DNA of 64,000 nucleotides from Enterobacter sp. JUb54 (GTDB lineage Bacteria > Pseudomonadota > Gammaproteobacteria > Enterobacterales > Enterobacteriaceae). This document shows positions 20,936 through 31,478 of the stretch, piece by piece (the stretch's first letter is position 1; the number at the start of each line of letters is the position of its first letter). The notes under the pieces were generated by a model, which saw only the letters and a program-made list of their open reading frames with translations, was not told where the DNA came from and searched no databases. Position numbers and translations under genes: made by a program. The stretch spans positions 248,001 to 312,000 of the forward strand of contig NZ_CP060418.1 in assembly GCF_014298075.1 (NCBI RefSeq), given 5' to 3'.

Positions 20936-22606
20936 ATGTCAGTAAGCGCATTTAACCGACGCTGGGCGGCGGTGATCCTCGAAGCATTAACCCGCCACGG
21001 CGTGCAGCATATCTGCATTGCGCCTGGTTCGCGCTCGACACCTTTAACCCTGGCCGCGGCGGCCAATCGCGCATTGATCCCCCACACCCATTTCGATGAG
21101 CGCGGGCTGGGTCATCTGGCGCTGGGACTGGCAAAAGCCAGCCGTCAGCCGGTGGCGGTGATTGTCACCTCCGGCACGGCAACGGCCAATCTCTACCCGG
21201 CGCTGATTGAAGCCGGGTTGACCGGTGAAAAACTGATTTTACTGACCGCTGACCGCCCGCCGGAGCTGATTGACTGCGGCGCCAACCAGGCGATCCGCCA
21301 GCCGGGGATGTTTGCTTCCCATCCGTCGCAGACGCTGTCGCTGCCGCGCCCGTCGCAGGATATTCCTGCCCGCTGGCTGGTCTCGACGATTGATCAGGCG
21401 CTGGGTGAGCTGCACGCCGGCGGTGTCCATATCAACTGTCCGTTCGCCGAACCGCTGTACGGTGATATGGACGAGACCGGCGTGGCGTGGCAGCAGCAGC
21501 TTGGCAGCTGGTGGCAGAGCGATAAACCCTGGCTGCGGCAGTCGCTGCAGCTGGAAAGCGAGAAGCAACGCGACTGGTTTTTCTGGCGGCAAAAGCGCGG
21601 TGTGGTCGTCGCCGGTCGCATGAGCGCCAGCGAAGGTGTGAAAGTGGCGGCGTGGGCCAAAACCCTCGGCTGGCCGCTGATTGGTGACGTACTGTCGCAA
21701 ACCGGGCAGCCGCTGCCCTGCGCCGATCTGTGGCTGGGGAACGGCAACGCGGTGAGCGAGCTGCAGCAGGCGCAAATCGTGGTCCAGTTGGGCAGCAGCC
21801 TGACCGGCAAACGGCTGCTGCAGTGGCAGGTGACCTGTGAACCTGACGAATACTGGGTGGTGGATAATCTGCCCGGGCGACTGGATCCGGCTCATCACCG
21901 TGGCCGTCGTCTGGTGTGCACGGTGGATCGGTGGCTGGATCTGCATCCGGCGGAAAGCCGTCAGCCGTGGGCAACGACCATCCCGACGCTCTCCCGCCAG
22001 GCCTGGCAAGCCACGGCTGACAATAGCGAGACCTTTGGTGAAGCCCAGCTGGCTCACCGCATCGCGCGCTACCTTCCGGAACAGGGGCAGCTGTTTGTTG
22101 GCAACAGCCTGGTGGTGCGCCTGATTGATGCGCTGTCGCAGCTTCCGGCAGGTTATCCGGTCTATAGCAATCGCGGGGCCAGCGGTATCGATGGCCTGCT
22201 GGCGACGGCGGCAGGTGTCCAGCGGGCCAGCGCGCGCCCTCTGCTTGCGATCGTCGGCGATCTCTCGGCGCTCTACGATCTAAACTCGCTGGCGCTGCTG
22301 CGTCAGGCCTCCGCGCCGCTGGTGCTGATGGTGGTTAACAACAACGGCGGGCAGATTTTTTCTCTGCTGCCGACGCCGCAGGATGAACGACGCCAGTTTT
22401 ATCTGATGCCGCAGGAGGTGAATTTCGACCATGCGGCGGCCATGTTTGGCCTGAATTACCATCGCCCGACAAGCTGGGAGGCGCTGGAAGCGGTGCTGGC
22501 CGGCGCATGGCGACAGCCAGGTACGACGGTTGTCGAGCTGGTGGTGGAAGAAACCCAGGGGACACAAACGTTGCAAGCGCTGCTGGCGCAGGTCAGCCGC
22601 CTGTGA
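20936..22606 (+). CDS. menD: MenD, SEPHCHC synthase
   Basis: The 556-residue ThDP- and Mg-dependent enzyme joins 2-oxoglutarate to isochorismate, giving SEPHCHC, the second menaquinone step. Catalytic Glu55 is visible in HFDERGLGH, and the ThDP/Mg motif GDLSALYD...NNNGG is at about residues 441-471. ATG 20936 matches the E. coli start and length. A 76-base gap separates it from menF, and its stop overlaps the GTG of menH, implying coupled translation. Confidence 0.97.
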   Translation: MSVSAFNRRWAAVILEALTRHGVQHICIAPGSRSTPLTLAAAANRALIPHTHFDERGLGHLALGLAKASRQPVAVIVTSGTATANLYPALIEAGLTGEKLILLTADRPPELIDCGANQAIRQPGMFASHPSQTLSLPRPSQDIPARWLVSTIDQALGELHAGGVHINCPFAEPLYGDMDETGVAWQQQLGSWWQSDKPWLRQSLQLESEKQRDWFFWRQKRGVVVAGRMSASEGVKVAAWAKTLGWPLIGDVLSQTGQPLPCADLWLGNGNAVSELQQAQIVVQLGSSLTGKRLLQWQVTCEPDEYWVVDNLPGRLDPAHHRGRRLVCTVDRWLDLHPAESRQPWATTIPTLSRQAWQATADNSETFGEAQLAHRIARYLPEQGQLFVGNSLVVRLIDALSQLPAGYPVYSNRGASGIDGLLATAAGVQRASARPLLAIVGDLSALYDLNSLALLRQASAPLVLMVVNNNGGQIFSLLPTPQDERRQFYLMPQEVNFDHAAAMFGLNYHRPTSWEALEAVLAGAWRQPGTTVVELVVEETQGTQTLQALLAQVSRL

Positions 22607-23361
22607 CGCTGCATGCCGTGTGCCAACAAGGTCAGGCGGGTTATCCCTGGCTGGTCTTTTTGCACGGTTTTTCCGGCGACTGCCGGGAGTGGCAAACGGT
22701 GGGCCAGCGGTTCGCGGCCTGGCCCCGGCTGTATCTGGACCTGCCGGGCCACGGCGGCTCGCGGGAGGTGGCGGTCAGCGGTTTTGCTGATGTCTGTCAG
22801 CAACTGGAGCAGACCCTCGCGCACCATCAGGTGCAGGATTACTGGCTGATTGGCTACTCGCTGGGCGGGCGTATCGCAATGGTCTTTGCCAGCCAGCCGC
22901 GACACGGGCTGCGCGGGCTGGTGGTGGAGGGCGGCCATCCCGGATTACAGGATGACCACCAACGTCACCAACGCTATCAGGCCGACAGCGCCTGGGCAGC
23001 GCGTTTTCGCCAGCAGCCGCTCGCCGAGGTCTTTGCCGACTGGTATCAACAGCCGGTGTTCGCCTCGTTGAGCGCTACGCAGCGCCAGGCGCTGGTGATG
23101 CTGCGTAGTCACAACAGCGGTGAGAATCTCGCCGCGATGCTGGAGGCCACTTCTCTGGCCGTGCAGCCGGACCTGCGTGCAGCTCTGCACACCCGACGCT
23201 ACGCTTTTCATTATCTTTGCGGCGAATACGACGCCAAATTTCGCGCCCTCGCGAGTGACACGGGGGCAACGACACATATTATCGATCATGCCGGACATAA
23301 CGCGCATCGGGAAAACCCCGCTGCAGTCGCCGCTTGTCTGGCGCAGCTATTAACGAATTAA
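22603..23361 (+). CDS. menH: MenH, SHCHC synthase
   Basis: The 252-residue alpha/beta-hydrolase-fold enzyme eliminates pyruvate from SEPHCHC to give SHCHC. The triad is intact: Ser86 in GYSLGG, Asp210 and His232, the same numbering as E. coli. GTG 22603 overlaps the menD stop (GTGA) and gives exactly the E. coli length; longer upstream options lie inside menD. The protein is soluble. Confidence 0.95.
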   Translation: MTLHAVCQQGQAGYPWLVFLHGFSGDCREWQTVGQRFAAWPRLYLDLPGHGGSREVAVSGFADVCQQLEQTLAHHQVQDYWLIGYSLGGRIAMVFASQPRHGLRGLVVEGGHPGLQDDHQRHQRYQADSAWAARFRQQPLAEVFADWYQQPVFASLSATQRQALVMLRSHNSGENLAAMLEATSLAVQPDLRAALHTRRYAFHYLCGEYDAKFRALASDTGATTHIIDHAGHNAHRENPAAVAACLAQLLTN

Positions 23362-23375
23362 CCAAAGGACATCCT

Positions 23376-24233
23376 ATGCTCTCTCTTGATGAAGCCATGC
23401 TGTACGCCCCTGTGGAATGGCACGATTGCTCCGAAGGCTACACCGACATTCGCTACCAGAAATCGACGGACGGGATTGCCAAAATCACCATCAACCGCCC
23501 GGAAGTTCGCAACGCGTTCCGTCCGCTGACGGTGAAAGAGATGATTCATGCGCTATCCGACGCCCGCTATGACGACAATATTGGCGTCATCATCCTGACC
23601 GGCGAAGGCGATAAAGCGTTCTGCGCCGGCGGTGACCAGAAAGTGCGCGGCGATTACGGCGGCTACCAGGATGACTCCGGGGTGCATCACCTCAACGTGC
23701 TCGACTTCCAGCGTCAAATCCGTACCTGCCCGAAACCGATCGTGGCGATGGTCGCCGGGTTCTCCATCGGTGGCGGCCACGTGCTGCACATGATGTGTGA
23801 CCTGACGATTGCCGCAGAGAATGCCATTTTCGGCCAGACCGGCCCGAAAGTCGGCTCGTTCGACGGCGGCTGGGGCGCATCCTATATGGCGCGGATCGTC
23901 GGGCAGAAAAAAGCGCGGGAAATCTGGTTCCTGTGCCGTCAGTACGACGCTCAGCAGGCGCTGGATATGGGGCTGGTCAACACCGTGGTTCCGCTGGCAG
24001 ATCTGGAAAAAGAGACCGTCCGCTGGTGCCGCGAAATGCTGCAAAACAGCCCGATGGCGCTGCGTTGCCTGAAGGCGGCCCTGAACGCTGACTGCGACGG
24101 TCAGGCGGGTCTGCAGGAGCTGGCGGGTAATGCCACCATGCTGTTCTACATGACTGAAGAAGGTCAGGAAGGGCGCAACGCCTTTAATCAGAAGCGTCAG
24201 CCGGACTTCAGCAAATTTAAACGGAATCCATAA
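23376..24233 (+). CDS. menB: MenB, 1,4-dihydroxy-2-naphthoyl-CoA synthase
   Basis: A 285-residue crotonase-fold enzyme that closes the naphthoate ring of o-succinylbenzoyl-CoA. Oxyanion-hole and bicarbonate-site segments are visible in [16 protein letters not shown] and [18 protein letters not shown]. Identity to E. coli MenB is very high and the length is the same. ATG 23376 is the homologous start. Its last base is the first base of menC (TAATG). Confidence 0.97.
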   Translation: MLSLDEAMLYAPVEWHDCSEGYTDIRYQKSTDGIAKITINRPEVRNAFRPLTVKEMIHALSDARYDDNIGVIILTGEGDKAFCAGGDQKVRGDYGGYQDDSGVHHLNVLDFQRQIRTCPKPIVAMVAGFSIGGGHVLHMMCDLTIAAENAIFGQTGPKVGSFDGGWGASYMARIVGQKKAREIWFLCRQYDAQQALDMGLVNTVVPLADLEKETVRWCREMLQNSPMALRCLKAALNADCDGQAGLQELAGNATMLFYMTEEGQEGRNAFNQKRQPDFSKFKRNP

Positions 24234-25198
24234 TGCGTCAGGCGCAGGTTTACCGCTGGCAGGTACCGATGGACGCGGGTGTGGTGCTGCGCGAACGGCG
24301 GTTAAAAACTCGCGATGGGCTGTTCATTCGTCTGCAGGAGGGTGAACGCACGGGCTGGGGCGAAATTGCGCCGCTGCCGGGGTTTAGTCAGGAGTCGCTG
24401 GAAGCGGCGGAATCTGCGCTGCTGACGTGGGCGCAAGCCTGGCGACAGGGCGAGGAGCTCACCGAGCCGTCTCTGCCTTCCGTGGCTTTCGGCGTCAGCT
24501 GTGCGCTGGCGGAGCTGAACGATGCGCTGCCGACGTCGGCGGATTATCGTGCGGTGCCGCTGTGTAGCGGTGACCCGGATGAGCTGTTCGCCAGGCTGGC
24601 GAGCCTGCCCGGCGAAAAAGTGGCGAAGGTTAAGGTCGGGCTGTATGAGGCGGTCCGCGACGGCATGGTGGTGAACCTGCTGCTGGAGGCGATCCCCGAG
24701 CTGACGCTGCGTCTTGACGCCAACCGCGCCTGGACGCCGCTGAAAGCGCAGCAGTTCGCCAAATACGTCAACCCGGACTATCGCCAGCGTATCGCCTTCC
24801 TCGAAGAACCCTGTAAAACCCGAGACGACTCGCGGGCTTTTGCCGCTGAAACCGGCATTGCCATTGCCTGGGACGAAAGTTTGCGTGAAGCCGATTTTCG
24901 TTTTCAGGCGGAGCCAGGGGTGCGTGCGCTGGTGATCAAGCCCACGCTGACCGGCAGCCTGCAGAAGGTGCAGGAACAGGTGGCGGCCGCTCACGCGCTG
25001 GGGCTAACGGCGGTGATCAGTTCATCGATCGAGTCGAGCCTCGGGTTGACGCAGCTGGCGCGGATTGCTGCCTGGCTTACGCCGCAGACCATCCCCGGCC
25101 TCGATACCCTGGCGCTGATGCGCGCCCAGCTAATTCGCCCCTGGCCGGACAGCCCGCTGCCTTGCCTGGGCCTGGACGAACTGGAGCCGTTGCTGTGA
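24233..25198 (+). CDS. menC: MenC, o-succinylbenzoate synthase
   Basis: The 321-residue enolase-superfamily enzyme dehydrates SHCHC to o-succinylbenzoate. The KxK pair (Lys132, Lys134), metal ligands Asp162, Glu191 and Asp214, and Lys236 are all present, shifted by one from E. coli. In pathway order it acts before MenE and MenB. The start abuts the menB stop and the stop overlaps the GTG of menE. Confidence 0.96.
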   Translation: MRQAQVYRWQVPMDAGVVLRERRLKTRDGLFIRLQEGERTGWGEIAPLPGFSQESLEAAESALLTWAQAWRQGEELTEPSLPSVAFGVSCALAELNDALPTSADYRAVPLCSGDPDELFARLASLPGEKVAKVKVGLYEAVRDGMVVNLLLEAIPELTLRLDANRAWTPLKAQQFAKYVNPDYRQRIAFLEEPCKTRDDSRAFAAETGIAIAWDESLREADFRFQAEPGVRALVIKPTLTGSLQKVQEQVAAAHALGLTAVISSSIESSLGLTQLARIAAWLTPQTIPGLDTLALMRAQLIRPWPDSPLPCLGLDELEPLL

Positions 25199-26568
25199 CC
25201 TTTAGCGACTGGCCGTGGCGGCACTGGCGCCAGCTGCGTGGTGACGCGCCGGCGCTGCGTTTACACCACTCTATCCTGAGCTGGCGTCAGCTGTGCGCCG
25301 AGGTCGATGCGCTGGCATTGGGGTTTCGCGAACAAGGGGTGAGCGAAGGTGATGGGGTGCTGCTGCGGGCCTACAATCAACCCGCCACCGTGCTGGCGTG
25401 GCTGGCGCTGCTCCAGTGCGGCGCCCGGGTATTGCCCCTCAACCCTCAGTTGCCCGCTTCGCTGCTTGCAGCGCTATTGCCGTCTCTGAACCTCCGCCAC
25501 GCGCTGGTGCTGAACGGCGAGCCGCTAGACTGTGGTTGTCCGTCTCTGGCGCTGCAACGCGCGGCAGGGGAGTACGCGCTACCGTGGCGCGAAGAACGGC
25601 TGGCGTCAATGACGCTGACCTCCGGTTCCACCGGATTGCCGAAGGCGGCGGTACATACCTATCACGCACACCTTGCCAGCGCGCAGGGGGTGCTGGCGAT
25701 GATCCCGCTGGCGGCGGACGACGACTGGCTGCTGTCGTTGCCGCTGTTTCACGTCTCCGGCCAGGGCATTGTCTGGCGCTGGCTGCTGGCGGGGGCCCGT
25801 CTGACGGTCGCGGAGAAACAGCCGCTGGAGCAGGCGCTGCAGGGCTGTAGTCACGCCTCGCTGGTGCCAACGCAACTGTGGCGACTGCTTAAGAGCGAGG
25901 CCGAGGTATCCCTGAAAGCGGTGCTGCTGGGCGGCGCGGCGATCCCGGTGGCGCTGACCACCGAGGCCCGCGCCCGGGGGATCCGCTGCTGGTGCGGCTA
26001 CGGCCTGACCGAGTTTGCCTCGACGGTGTGTGGCAAAGAGGCCGATGGCGCGCCTGATGTCGGCCAACCTTTGCCCGGTCGGGCGCTGAAAATCGTCGAC
26101 GGTGAAGTGTGGCTGCGCGGCGATAGCCTGGCCTCCGGCTACTGGCGTGACGGCAAGATGTTGCCGCTGCTCAACGACGCCGGGTGGTTTGCTACCCGCG
26201 ACCGTGGCGAGCTGCATAACGGCAGGCTCACTATTCTGGGGCGCATGGATAATCTCTTTTTCAGCGCTGGCGAAGGGATTCAGCCGGAAGAGGTTGAGCG
26301 GACGATCGTGGCTCATCCGCAGGTGCAGCAGGTGTTTATCGTGCCGCTGGATGACGCTGAGTTTGGTCAACGACCGGTCGCGGTGGTGGAGTGTGATGTC
26401 GGGTGCGATATGGCCGCGCTGGCGGCTTGGTCCCAGGATAAGCTGGCGCGTTTTCAGCAGCCGGTACGTTGGCTGACGCTGCCGGAATCGTTAAAAACCG
26501 GCGGGATTAAAATCTCCCGCCGGGCGTTACGTGATTGGGTTAATACCGCTGGGCGCGAACCCGATTAA
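25195..26568 (+). CDS. menE: MenE, o-succinylbenzoate-CoA ligase
   Basis: The 457-residue ANL-family adenylating enzyme activates o-succinylbenzoate with ATP and CoA. The AMP-binding P-loop [13 protein letters not shown] (about residues 140-152), [10 protein letters not shown] and the C-terminal hinge region with TGGIKISR are clear. GTG 25195 overlaps the menC stop and aligns with E. coli ([13 protein letters not shown]). It ends the men operon, and its last four bases overlap the convergent tctA stop. Confidence 0.95.
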   Translation: MTFSDWPWRHWRQLRGDAPALRLHHSILSWRQLCAEVDALALGFREQGVSEGDGVLLRAYNQPATVLAWLALLQCGARVLPLNPQLPASLLAALLPSLNLRHALVLNGEPLDCGCPSLALQRAAGEYALPWREERLASMTLTSGSTGLPKAAVHTYHAHLASAQGVLAMIPLAADDDWLLSLPLFHVSGQGIVWRWLLAGARLTVAEKQPLEQALQGCSHASLVPTQLWRLLKSEAEVSLKAVLLGGAAIPVALTTEARARGIRCWCGYGLTEFASTVCGKEADGAPDVGQPLPGRALKIVDGEVWLRGDSLASGYWRDGKMLPLLNDAGWFATRDRGELHNGRLTILGRMDNLFFSAGEGIQPEEVERTIVAHPQVQQVFIVPLDDAEFGQRPVAVVECDVGCDMAALAAWSQDKLARFQQPVRWLTLPESLKTGGIKISRRALRDWVNTAGREPD

Positions 26569-28082
26569 GCCTGATTCGCCTCGGCGCGGCGCTGGCGCTG
26601 CTTACGTAAATAGCGCAGCACCGGGGGAACGATAATCACGGCGATGGCGAGGAACAGCAGGGTTTTGGTGACGCCGCTTCCCCACAAGATCCCGAGGTTG
26701 CCGTTGCTGATGGACAGCGCGCGGCGCAGGTTTTGCTCGAGCATTTCTCCCAGTACGAAACCTAAAATCAGCGGGGACATCGGGAAATGCATCTTACGCA
26801 GGATGTAACCGAGTACGCCCAGTCCGACCATCAGCAGTAAATCGAAGGTGGTGCTGTGAACGGCGTACACCCCGACGGCGGATACTGCGGCAATCGCCGG
26901 CACCAGGAACCACAGCGGGATCGTCAGCATCCGGGTAAACAGGCCAATCAGCGGAATGTTCATGATCAGCAGCATCACGTTGGCGATCAGCAGCGCCGCG
27001 ATCAATCCCCAGACGATATCCGGCTGTTCGGTAAACATCGCCGGACCCGGCGTGATGTTATACAGCGTCAGCGCGCCCATCATGACCGCCGTGGTGCCGG
27101 AACCGGGAACGCCGAGGGTCAGCATCGGGATAAAGGAGCCGCAGGCGGAGGCGTTGTTGGCCGCTTCAGGGGCCGCGACGCCACGGATATCGCCTTTGCC
27201 GAAGTTGTCGCTGTTACCGCTGAGCTTTTTCTCGGTCATATAGGTGATGGCGCTGGCAATCGTCGCCCCGGCGCCGGGCAGGATGCCGACGAAGAAGCCC
27301 ACGACCGAGGAACGCAGCGTCGCCCCGACGCACTGACCGGCTTCTTTGGCATTAAACAGCATGCGCCCGGTTTTACGTACCAGCGTCTGGCCGCCGCTGG
27401 TGCTTTCCAGCATCAGCAGGATTTCAGATACCGAGAACAGTCCGATGACCACCACGATAAACTGCACGCCATCGGAGAGGTGGACGCTGTCGAAGGTGAA
27501 ACGGTAGACGCCGGTATTGGCATCCACGCCCACCGTCGCCAGGCCTAAGCCAATTAACGCGGCGAGGAACGACTTCAGCGGGTTCTGCGCCATCATGCTG
27601 CCCAGGCAGGCGATAGCGAACACCATCAAAGCAAAGTACTCTGCCGGGCCAAATGCCAGCGACCACTGGGCCAGCACCGGCGCGAACAGAATGATGCCGC
27701 CAATGGCGATTAACGAGCCAACGAACGAGCTGACCGCCGAAATCGACAGCGCCACGCCACCGCGCCCTTGCTGCGCCATCGGGTAGCCATCCAGCGCGGT
27801 CATAATCGCGGCGGCGTCGCCGGGCACATTGAGCAGGATCGACGAGATCCGCCCCCCGTACTCACAGCCTATATAGACCGTGGCCAGCAGGATCAGGGCT
27901 GATTCCGCCGGGAGGTGTAAGGCAAACGCCAGCGGCAGCAGGATCGCCACGCCGTTAATCGGCCCCAGCCCCGGCAGCAGGCCGACAATGGTCCCCACGA
28001 AACAGCCGATCAGGGCAATCATCAGGTTCGTTGGCGTCATCGCCACGGCGAAGCCCTGTGAAAGATAAATCCAGGTATCCAT
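26565..28082 (-). CDS. tctA: TctA, large membrane subunit of tricarboxylate transporter
   Basis: A 505-residue inner-membrane protein with about 11-12 helices, the large permease subunit of the tripartite tricarboxylate transporter (TTT). Both family signatures are visible: GLLPGLGP near residue 34-41 and the internal repeat GILPGAGAT plus GVPGSGTTAVMMGAL. With TctB and the periplasmic TctC it drives citrate-type uptake using an ion gradient. It is the third gene of tctCBA and is convergent with menE with a four-base overlap. Confidence 0.95.
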   Translation of the reverse strand: MDTWIYLSQGFAVAMTPTNLMIALIGCFVGTIVGLLPGLGPINGVAILLPLAFALHLPAESALILLATVYIGCEYGGRISSILLNVPGDAAAIMTALDGYPMAQQGRGGVALSISAVSSFVGSLIAIGGIILFAPVLAQWSLAFGPAEYFALMVFAIACLGSMMAQNPLKSFLAALIGLGLATVGVDANTGVYRFTFDSVHLSDGVQFIVVVIGLFSVSEILLMLESTSGGQTLVRKTGRMLFNAKEAGQCVGATLRSSVVGFFVGILPGAGATIASAITYMTEKKLSGNSDNFGKGDIRGVAAPEAANNASACGSFIPMLTLGVPGSGTTAVMMGALTLYNITPGPAMFTEQPDIVWGLIAALLIANVMLLIMNIPLIGLFTRMLTIPLWFLVPAIAAVSAVGVYAVHSTTFDLLLMVGLGVLGYILRKMHFPMSPLILGFVLGEMLEQNLRRALSISNGNLGILWGSGVTKTLLFLAIAVIIVPPVLRYLRKQRQRRAEANQA

Positions 28083-28093
28083 AAACTTCTCCG

Positions 28094-28525
28094 TTAACTT
28101 AACCAGACGCCAAGCGGCAGGGTGACATCAAGCAGGGTGTCAAAGGCGTACCATAAGGCGATACCCATCACCGCGCCGGCAACGGCAGTCGCACGGAGCG
28201 TGGCGCCAAACAGCAGGCCGATAACGGCGGTTAATAGCGCGGTGGCAAGCGGAAAACCGAGCCATTCAAAGCCCCACGCGTAGAGCATCAGCACCACCAC
28301 CATGGTCAACAGACGCTGTAACACCAGGCGTCCGGGCCAGGCCACCACATCCGGACGGCGCAACAGCAGCAGCACTGAGCACAGCAACATCAGGCCGATA
28401 ATCCCCACCGGGAACGGGCGGGGGCCAACGGGCTCATAGGAGTACTCACTGTGAATCTGCCAGGCGATGAACATCCCGCCTGTGCATAGCAGCAGCCAGA
28501 TCCCGGCAAAAATACGATCGCTCAT
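28094..28525 (-). CDS. tctB: TctB, small membrane subunit of tricarboxylate transporter
   Basis: The 143-residue membrane protein has four hydrophobic segments, as expected for the poorly conserved small TTT subunit (TctB family). It lies 15 bases after tctC and 11 bases before tctA in one operon, which supports the assignment as much as the sequence. Its exact role in the complex is unknown. Confidence 0.92.
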   Translation of the reverse strand: MSDRIFAGIWLLLCTGGMFIAWQIHSEYSYEPVGPRPFPVGIIGLMLLCSVLLLLRRPDVVAWPGRLVLQRLLTMVVVLMLYAWGFEWLGFPLATALLTAVIGLLFGATLRATAVAGAVMGIALWYAFDTLLDVTLPLGVWLS

Positions 28526-28540
28526 GGCAACCCCCGTAGA

Positions 28541-29521
28541 TTATTTCGCCAGGCCGAAGGCTTTGGCCTGCTCGCGATAGTCGTTGACCTGCTTCTTCAC
28601 GTAACTATCCAGTTCTTTGCCGTTCATGTTGAATTCAAACAGGCCGCGCAGTTCACGCTGCTTTTTGAATTCTTCGGTTTGCTGGAGCTTCGCGAACTCA
28701 TCGACCCACCACTGGTAGTCGGCATCGCTGACTTTCGGGCCGACGTAAAAGCCGCGGATAATTGGCCACACCAGGTCGTAGCCCTGCTCTTTAGCGGTCG
28801 GGACGTTGGCCAGCGCGCCGGGTAAGCGCTCGCTGGAGAAGACCGCCAGGACGCGGATTTTATTGCCCTGCAGGTACGGCACCATTTCGCTCAGATCGCC
28901 CGACACCGCCTGCACGTGATTACCCAGCAGGGCGGTCACCGGCTCACCGCCGCCTTCAAATGCGACGTAGCGCATTTTGTGGGGATCGACATTAGCCTTT
29001 TGCGCCATCAGCGCGGCTTTCATCCAGTCCTGGCTGCCGATAGAAGCACCGGCACCGATGACGATACTGGCTGGATCTTTCTCCATGGCGGCGAGAAACG
29101 ACGGTAAGTCTTTCCACGGCGAGTCGGCGCGCACGGCAATCATGCCGTAGTCGGTGCCGACGCTGGCCAGCCAGCGCACATCGTCGACGCCATAGCGGCC
29201 AAATTTGCCTTGTGAGAGGTTGAGCAATGAACCGCCGGAGAACGCCACCACGGTGCCTGGTTCGCCAGGACGCTGCGCGACAATGGCGTTATAGGCCACC
29301 GCGCCGACGCCGCCGGGCATGTAGGTGACGCGCATCGGTTTTTTGATGGTGCCGGTTTCCATCAGGCTGACCTGAATCAACTTGCAGGTCAGGTCAAAGC
29401 CGCCGCCCGGTTTGGCGGGAGCAATACATTCGGTACGAGACGGTGCTTCAACCGCCCAGGCTGAAGCGGTACAGAGGCATAACGCAAGCGCGCTAAGATG
29501 GCGCAGGAGTGGTCTGTTCAT
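28541..29521 (-). CDS. tctC: TctC, periplasmic tricarboxylate-binding protein
   Basis: The 326-residue protein has a signal peptide (MNRPLLRHLSALALCLCTASAWA, about 23 residues) and a TTT-family binding domain starting EAPSRTECIAPAKPGGGFD. It is very similar to the Salmonella citrate-binding TctC, so citrate or a similar tricarboxylate is the likely ligand. ATG 29521 is chosen because GAGGA lies a few bases upstream and the signal peptide then begins with a normal basic n-region; the 17-residue upstream extension has no such features. It heads the tctCBA operon. Confidence 0.95.
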   Translation of the reverse strand: MNRPLLRHLSALALCLCTASAWAVEAPSRTECIAPAKPGGGFDLTCKLIQVSLMETGTIKKPMRVTYMPGGVGAVAYNAIVAQRPGEPGTVVAFSGGSLLNLSQGKFGRYGVDDVRWLASVGTDYGMIAVRADSPWKDLPSFLAAMEKDPASIVIGAGASIGSQDWMKAALMAQKANVDPHKMRYVAFEGGGEPVTALLGNHVQAVSGDLSEMVPYLQGNKIRVLAVFSSERLPGALANVPTAKEQGYDLVWPIIRGFYVGPKVSDADYQWWVDEFAKLQQTEEFKKQRELRGLFEFNMNGKELDSYVKKQVNDYREQAKAFGLAK

Positions 29522-29732
29522 AAGCTTCCTCAATCGGGTGCAGGGTCTGTTTATTGTGGTTATGTGAATCAATATCGAGTGACTTGGTTGCGCAATTGTT
29601 AAATCAAAAACCTTTCATTTCCCTTTCAATGGCGGCGCAACTTTGCAGGATGTGATAGACCTCTCCAATTTGGATTAGCGGCAAGGGGATAACGTGATCG
29701 TTGACGTGTCTGGGGTGACGCGTAGCGTGAAA
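29522..29732 (-). promoter_or_regulatory. tctCBA leader and promoter region
   Basis: This AT-rich interval between the tctC start and the upstream terminator must hold the tctCBA promoter. It contains the palindrome TTGCGCAA (29588-29595) and a TTGCAG near 29643, which resemble the TTGCA repeats upstream of tctD. TctD binding is inference only. Confidence 0.4.
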
Positions 29733-29764
29733 AAATAACGGGGCCAGCGTTGGCCCCGTTATTT
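29733..29764 (-). terminator. terminator downstream of small membrane protein gene
   Basis: A perfect 14-bp stem (arms 29733-29746 and 29751-29764, core AACGGGGCCA) with a GCGT loop. Read on the minus strand it continues into a run of six Ts. It separates the 40-residue peptide gene from tctC and may also work weakly in the other direction. Confidence 0.9.
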
Positions 29765-29850
29765 AACGGTATGACGCGAAAAAGCGAGAAAGTGAACCAG
29801 TGAATATTAATGTCAGATTAATGAGTGGAGCCATGCAATCATATTAGTAC

Positions 29851-29973
29851 TCAGCGTCGTCTTTTCATAAAAGCATGTTTATGCTTTCTGATATCTTTCA
29901 GGTACGAATATAAGCAATAAACGGAGGTGGCAAGGAGCGCAGCGGCTACCGCCAGGAGTAAAATATTTCCCAT
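29851..29973 (-). CDS. small membrane protein, 40 residues
   Basis: This short reading frame encodes one hydrophobic helix (residues about 4-24, rich in Leu and Ala) followed by a basic tail ending KHAFMKRRR, the layout of small enterobacterial inner-membrane peptides, predicted N-out, C-in. Support comes from its surroundings: a TATAAT box about 39 bases upstream, an FNR/CRP-like site centred near -41 of the inferred start, and a perfect terminator 86 bases downstream. No clear Shine-Dalgarno sequence precedes ATG 29973; a TTG four codons earlier is an alternative. The sequence resembles peptides annotated only as small membrane protein in Klebsiella. Function is unknown. Confidence 0.65.
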   Translation of the reverse strand: MGNILLLAVAAALLATSVYCLYSYLKDIRKHKHAFMKRRR

Positions 29974-30004
29974 GCTATTAGTCAATTGATAGTGTGGTGT
30001 TTTT

Positions 30005-30055
30005 CGAATTCATTATATGAATGACTGCAGGGGTAATCGTGATCTAAATCATGTT
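30005..30055 (-). promoter_or_regulatory. promoter with FNR/CRP-like site for the 40-residue peptide
   Basis: On the minus strand, TATAAT (30017-30012) is a perfect -10. A palindrome GTGAT-CTAA-ATCAT (30039-30052) matches 8 of 10 FNR consensus bases and partly matches CRP. Its centre lies about 40 bases upstream of a start near 30005, the class II activator position. No good -35 is seen, as expected for an activated promoter. Confidence 0.55.
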
Positions 30056-30425
30056 TTTTTGCTCATTTATAGTACATCGAGGCTCATTTAATACATTGTA
30101 CTGATGAGTATGTCATGACGTATTGTTGTTATGGTTATTTCTGTTTTATCTATTTCTTTAGGTATGTCACTTATTAATAAAACAGGTAAGGCATATCTGT
30201 ATTTTTTATTATGATATACGGTTTAAAATATCTCTTATAATATTATTCCTCTCATTGAAGGCATCAGGCAGGCAATATTAGTGTGTTTTTTTACCGGCCT
30301 GCGCCACAATAATCTGGCGTCGCGTTTTCCCGTGGATTACGATCTACTGAACCGCGCTGGTGGCGCGGGCGAGGCTGGCAGCAAGACGCAGTGTTCGACA
30401 GACCAAATGAACAGAGGGGAAGACA
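30056..30425. other. AT-rich non-coding stretch upstream of the hydrolase
   Basis: About 240 AT-rich bases are followed by a GC-rich patch (about 30296-30400) before the hydrolase ribosome site. I found no credible gene. It presumably includes the hydrolase promoter; the sharp change of composition at about 30290 could mark an old junction. Confidence 0.4.
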
Positions 30426-31457
30426 ATGTGCACACGGGTTATCTGGCCTGACGCCAATGGTGCGGTGATTGTTGGGCGTAATATGGATTTTCATAAAGAT
30501 CTGCTGACCAATTTATGGACGCAACCGCGCGGGATCTCTCGTGACGATGGTGTACAGGGGGCGCTGAAGTGGACCTCGAAATATGGCAGCCTGGTGGCGA
30601 CCGCGTTTGACATGATCTCGGTCGACGGGGTGAATGAGCAGGGGCTGGCGGGGCATGTCTTATGGCTGGCGGAATCTGACTACGGTACCCCCGATCCAAC
30701 ACGCACGCAGCTGAGCCAGGCGGTGTGGCTGCAGTACTTCCTCGACAACTTCACCACGGTGGCCGATGCCGTCGCCTGGATCGACACCTCCGATGTTCAG
30801 GTGGTACAGCTGGCGGATCCCACCGGCGGGCACCCGCCGGCTATTCACCTCGCGCTCGATGATGCCACCGGAGATTCATGCATTATTGAGTACAGCGGCG
30901 GGAAGGCTAGCGTCTACCACAGCCCGGATTACCGGGTGATGACCAACTCGCCGACCTACGACCGCCAGCTTGAACTGGTCAAAACGATTGACGGGCTGGG
31001 TGGCGACAGGCCGCTTCCGGGTTCTACGCTGGCGAGCGACCGCTTTGCCCGCGCCAGTTACTATGTCAGCCGGCTGAGCCAGCCCCAGACCCAGGTGCAG
31101 GCCATCGCGGCAATGTTCAGCGTCATGCGCAATGCGGCGCAGCCGTTTCGTATCCCGGATCCCGGCAAACCCGACGCCTCTCAGACCCTGTGGCAGACGG
31201 TGATTGACCTGACCAGAAAACGCTTTGTTTTCGAGTCCACTACCCGCCCGAACATTGTCTGGGTCGACCTTGAGAAGCTGAATTTTGCCGAAGGAGCGCC
31301 TCAGATGAAGCTCAACCTTGTCGATGACCTGGCGGTCGAGCAGGGGATCGCCGGAGAGGTCAGCCAGAAATTCACGTCCGGCGCGACGCTGACCTTCCTG
31401 ACGCTTGAGATGGAAAAACAGATGCTGGCAGCGGCGCACCGAGGGGCCGGGCAGTAG
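30426..31457 (+). CDS. linear amide C-N hydrolase, choloylglycine hydrolase/penicillin V acylase family
   Basis: The 343-residue protein is an N-terminal-nucleophile hydrolase. After Met removal the nucleophile is Cys1 (MCTR), with Arg17 and Asp20 in GRNMDF and the asparagine motif MTNSPTYDRQL. These are the catalytic features of bile salt hydrolases and penicillin V acylases; Gram-negative relatives also cleave acyl-homoserine lactones. The substrate cannot be deduced. No signal peptide precedes the Cys, so it is predicted to be cytoplasmic, unlike many Gram-negative members. AGAGGGGA five bases before ATG 30426 is a strong ribosome site. It lies between tctCBA and tctDE, which suggests but does not prove a link to carboxylate uptake. 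Confidence 0.88.
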   Translation: MCTRVIWPDANGAVIVGRNMDFHKDLLTNLWTQPRGISRDDGVQGALKWTSKYGSLVATAFDMISVDGVNEQGLAGHVLWLAESDYGTPDPTRTQLSQAVWLQYFLDNFTTVADAVAWIDTSDVQVVQLADPTGGHPPAIHLALDDATGDSCIIEYSGGKASVYHSPDYRVMTNSPTYDRQLELVKTIDGLGGDRPLPGSTLASDRFARASYYVSRLSQPQTQVQAIAAMFSVMRNAAQPFRIPDPGKPDASQTLWQTVIDLTRKRFVFESTTRPNIVWVDLEKLNFAEGAPQMKLNLVDDLAVEQGIAGEVSQKFTSGATLTFLTLEMEKQMLAAAHRGAGQ

Positions 31458-31478
31458 CGCGGTTTTATGTTAGGCCGC

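Noticed and set aside
30056..30425. A further small gene between the peptide promoter and the hydrolase
   Set aside because: Short frames exist but none has a ribosome site, plausible composition or supporting signals.
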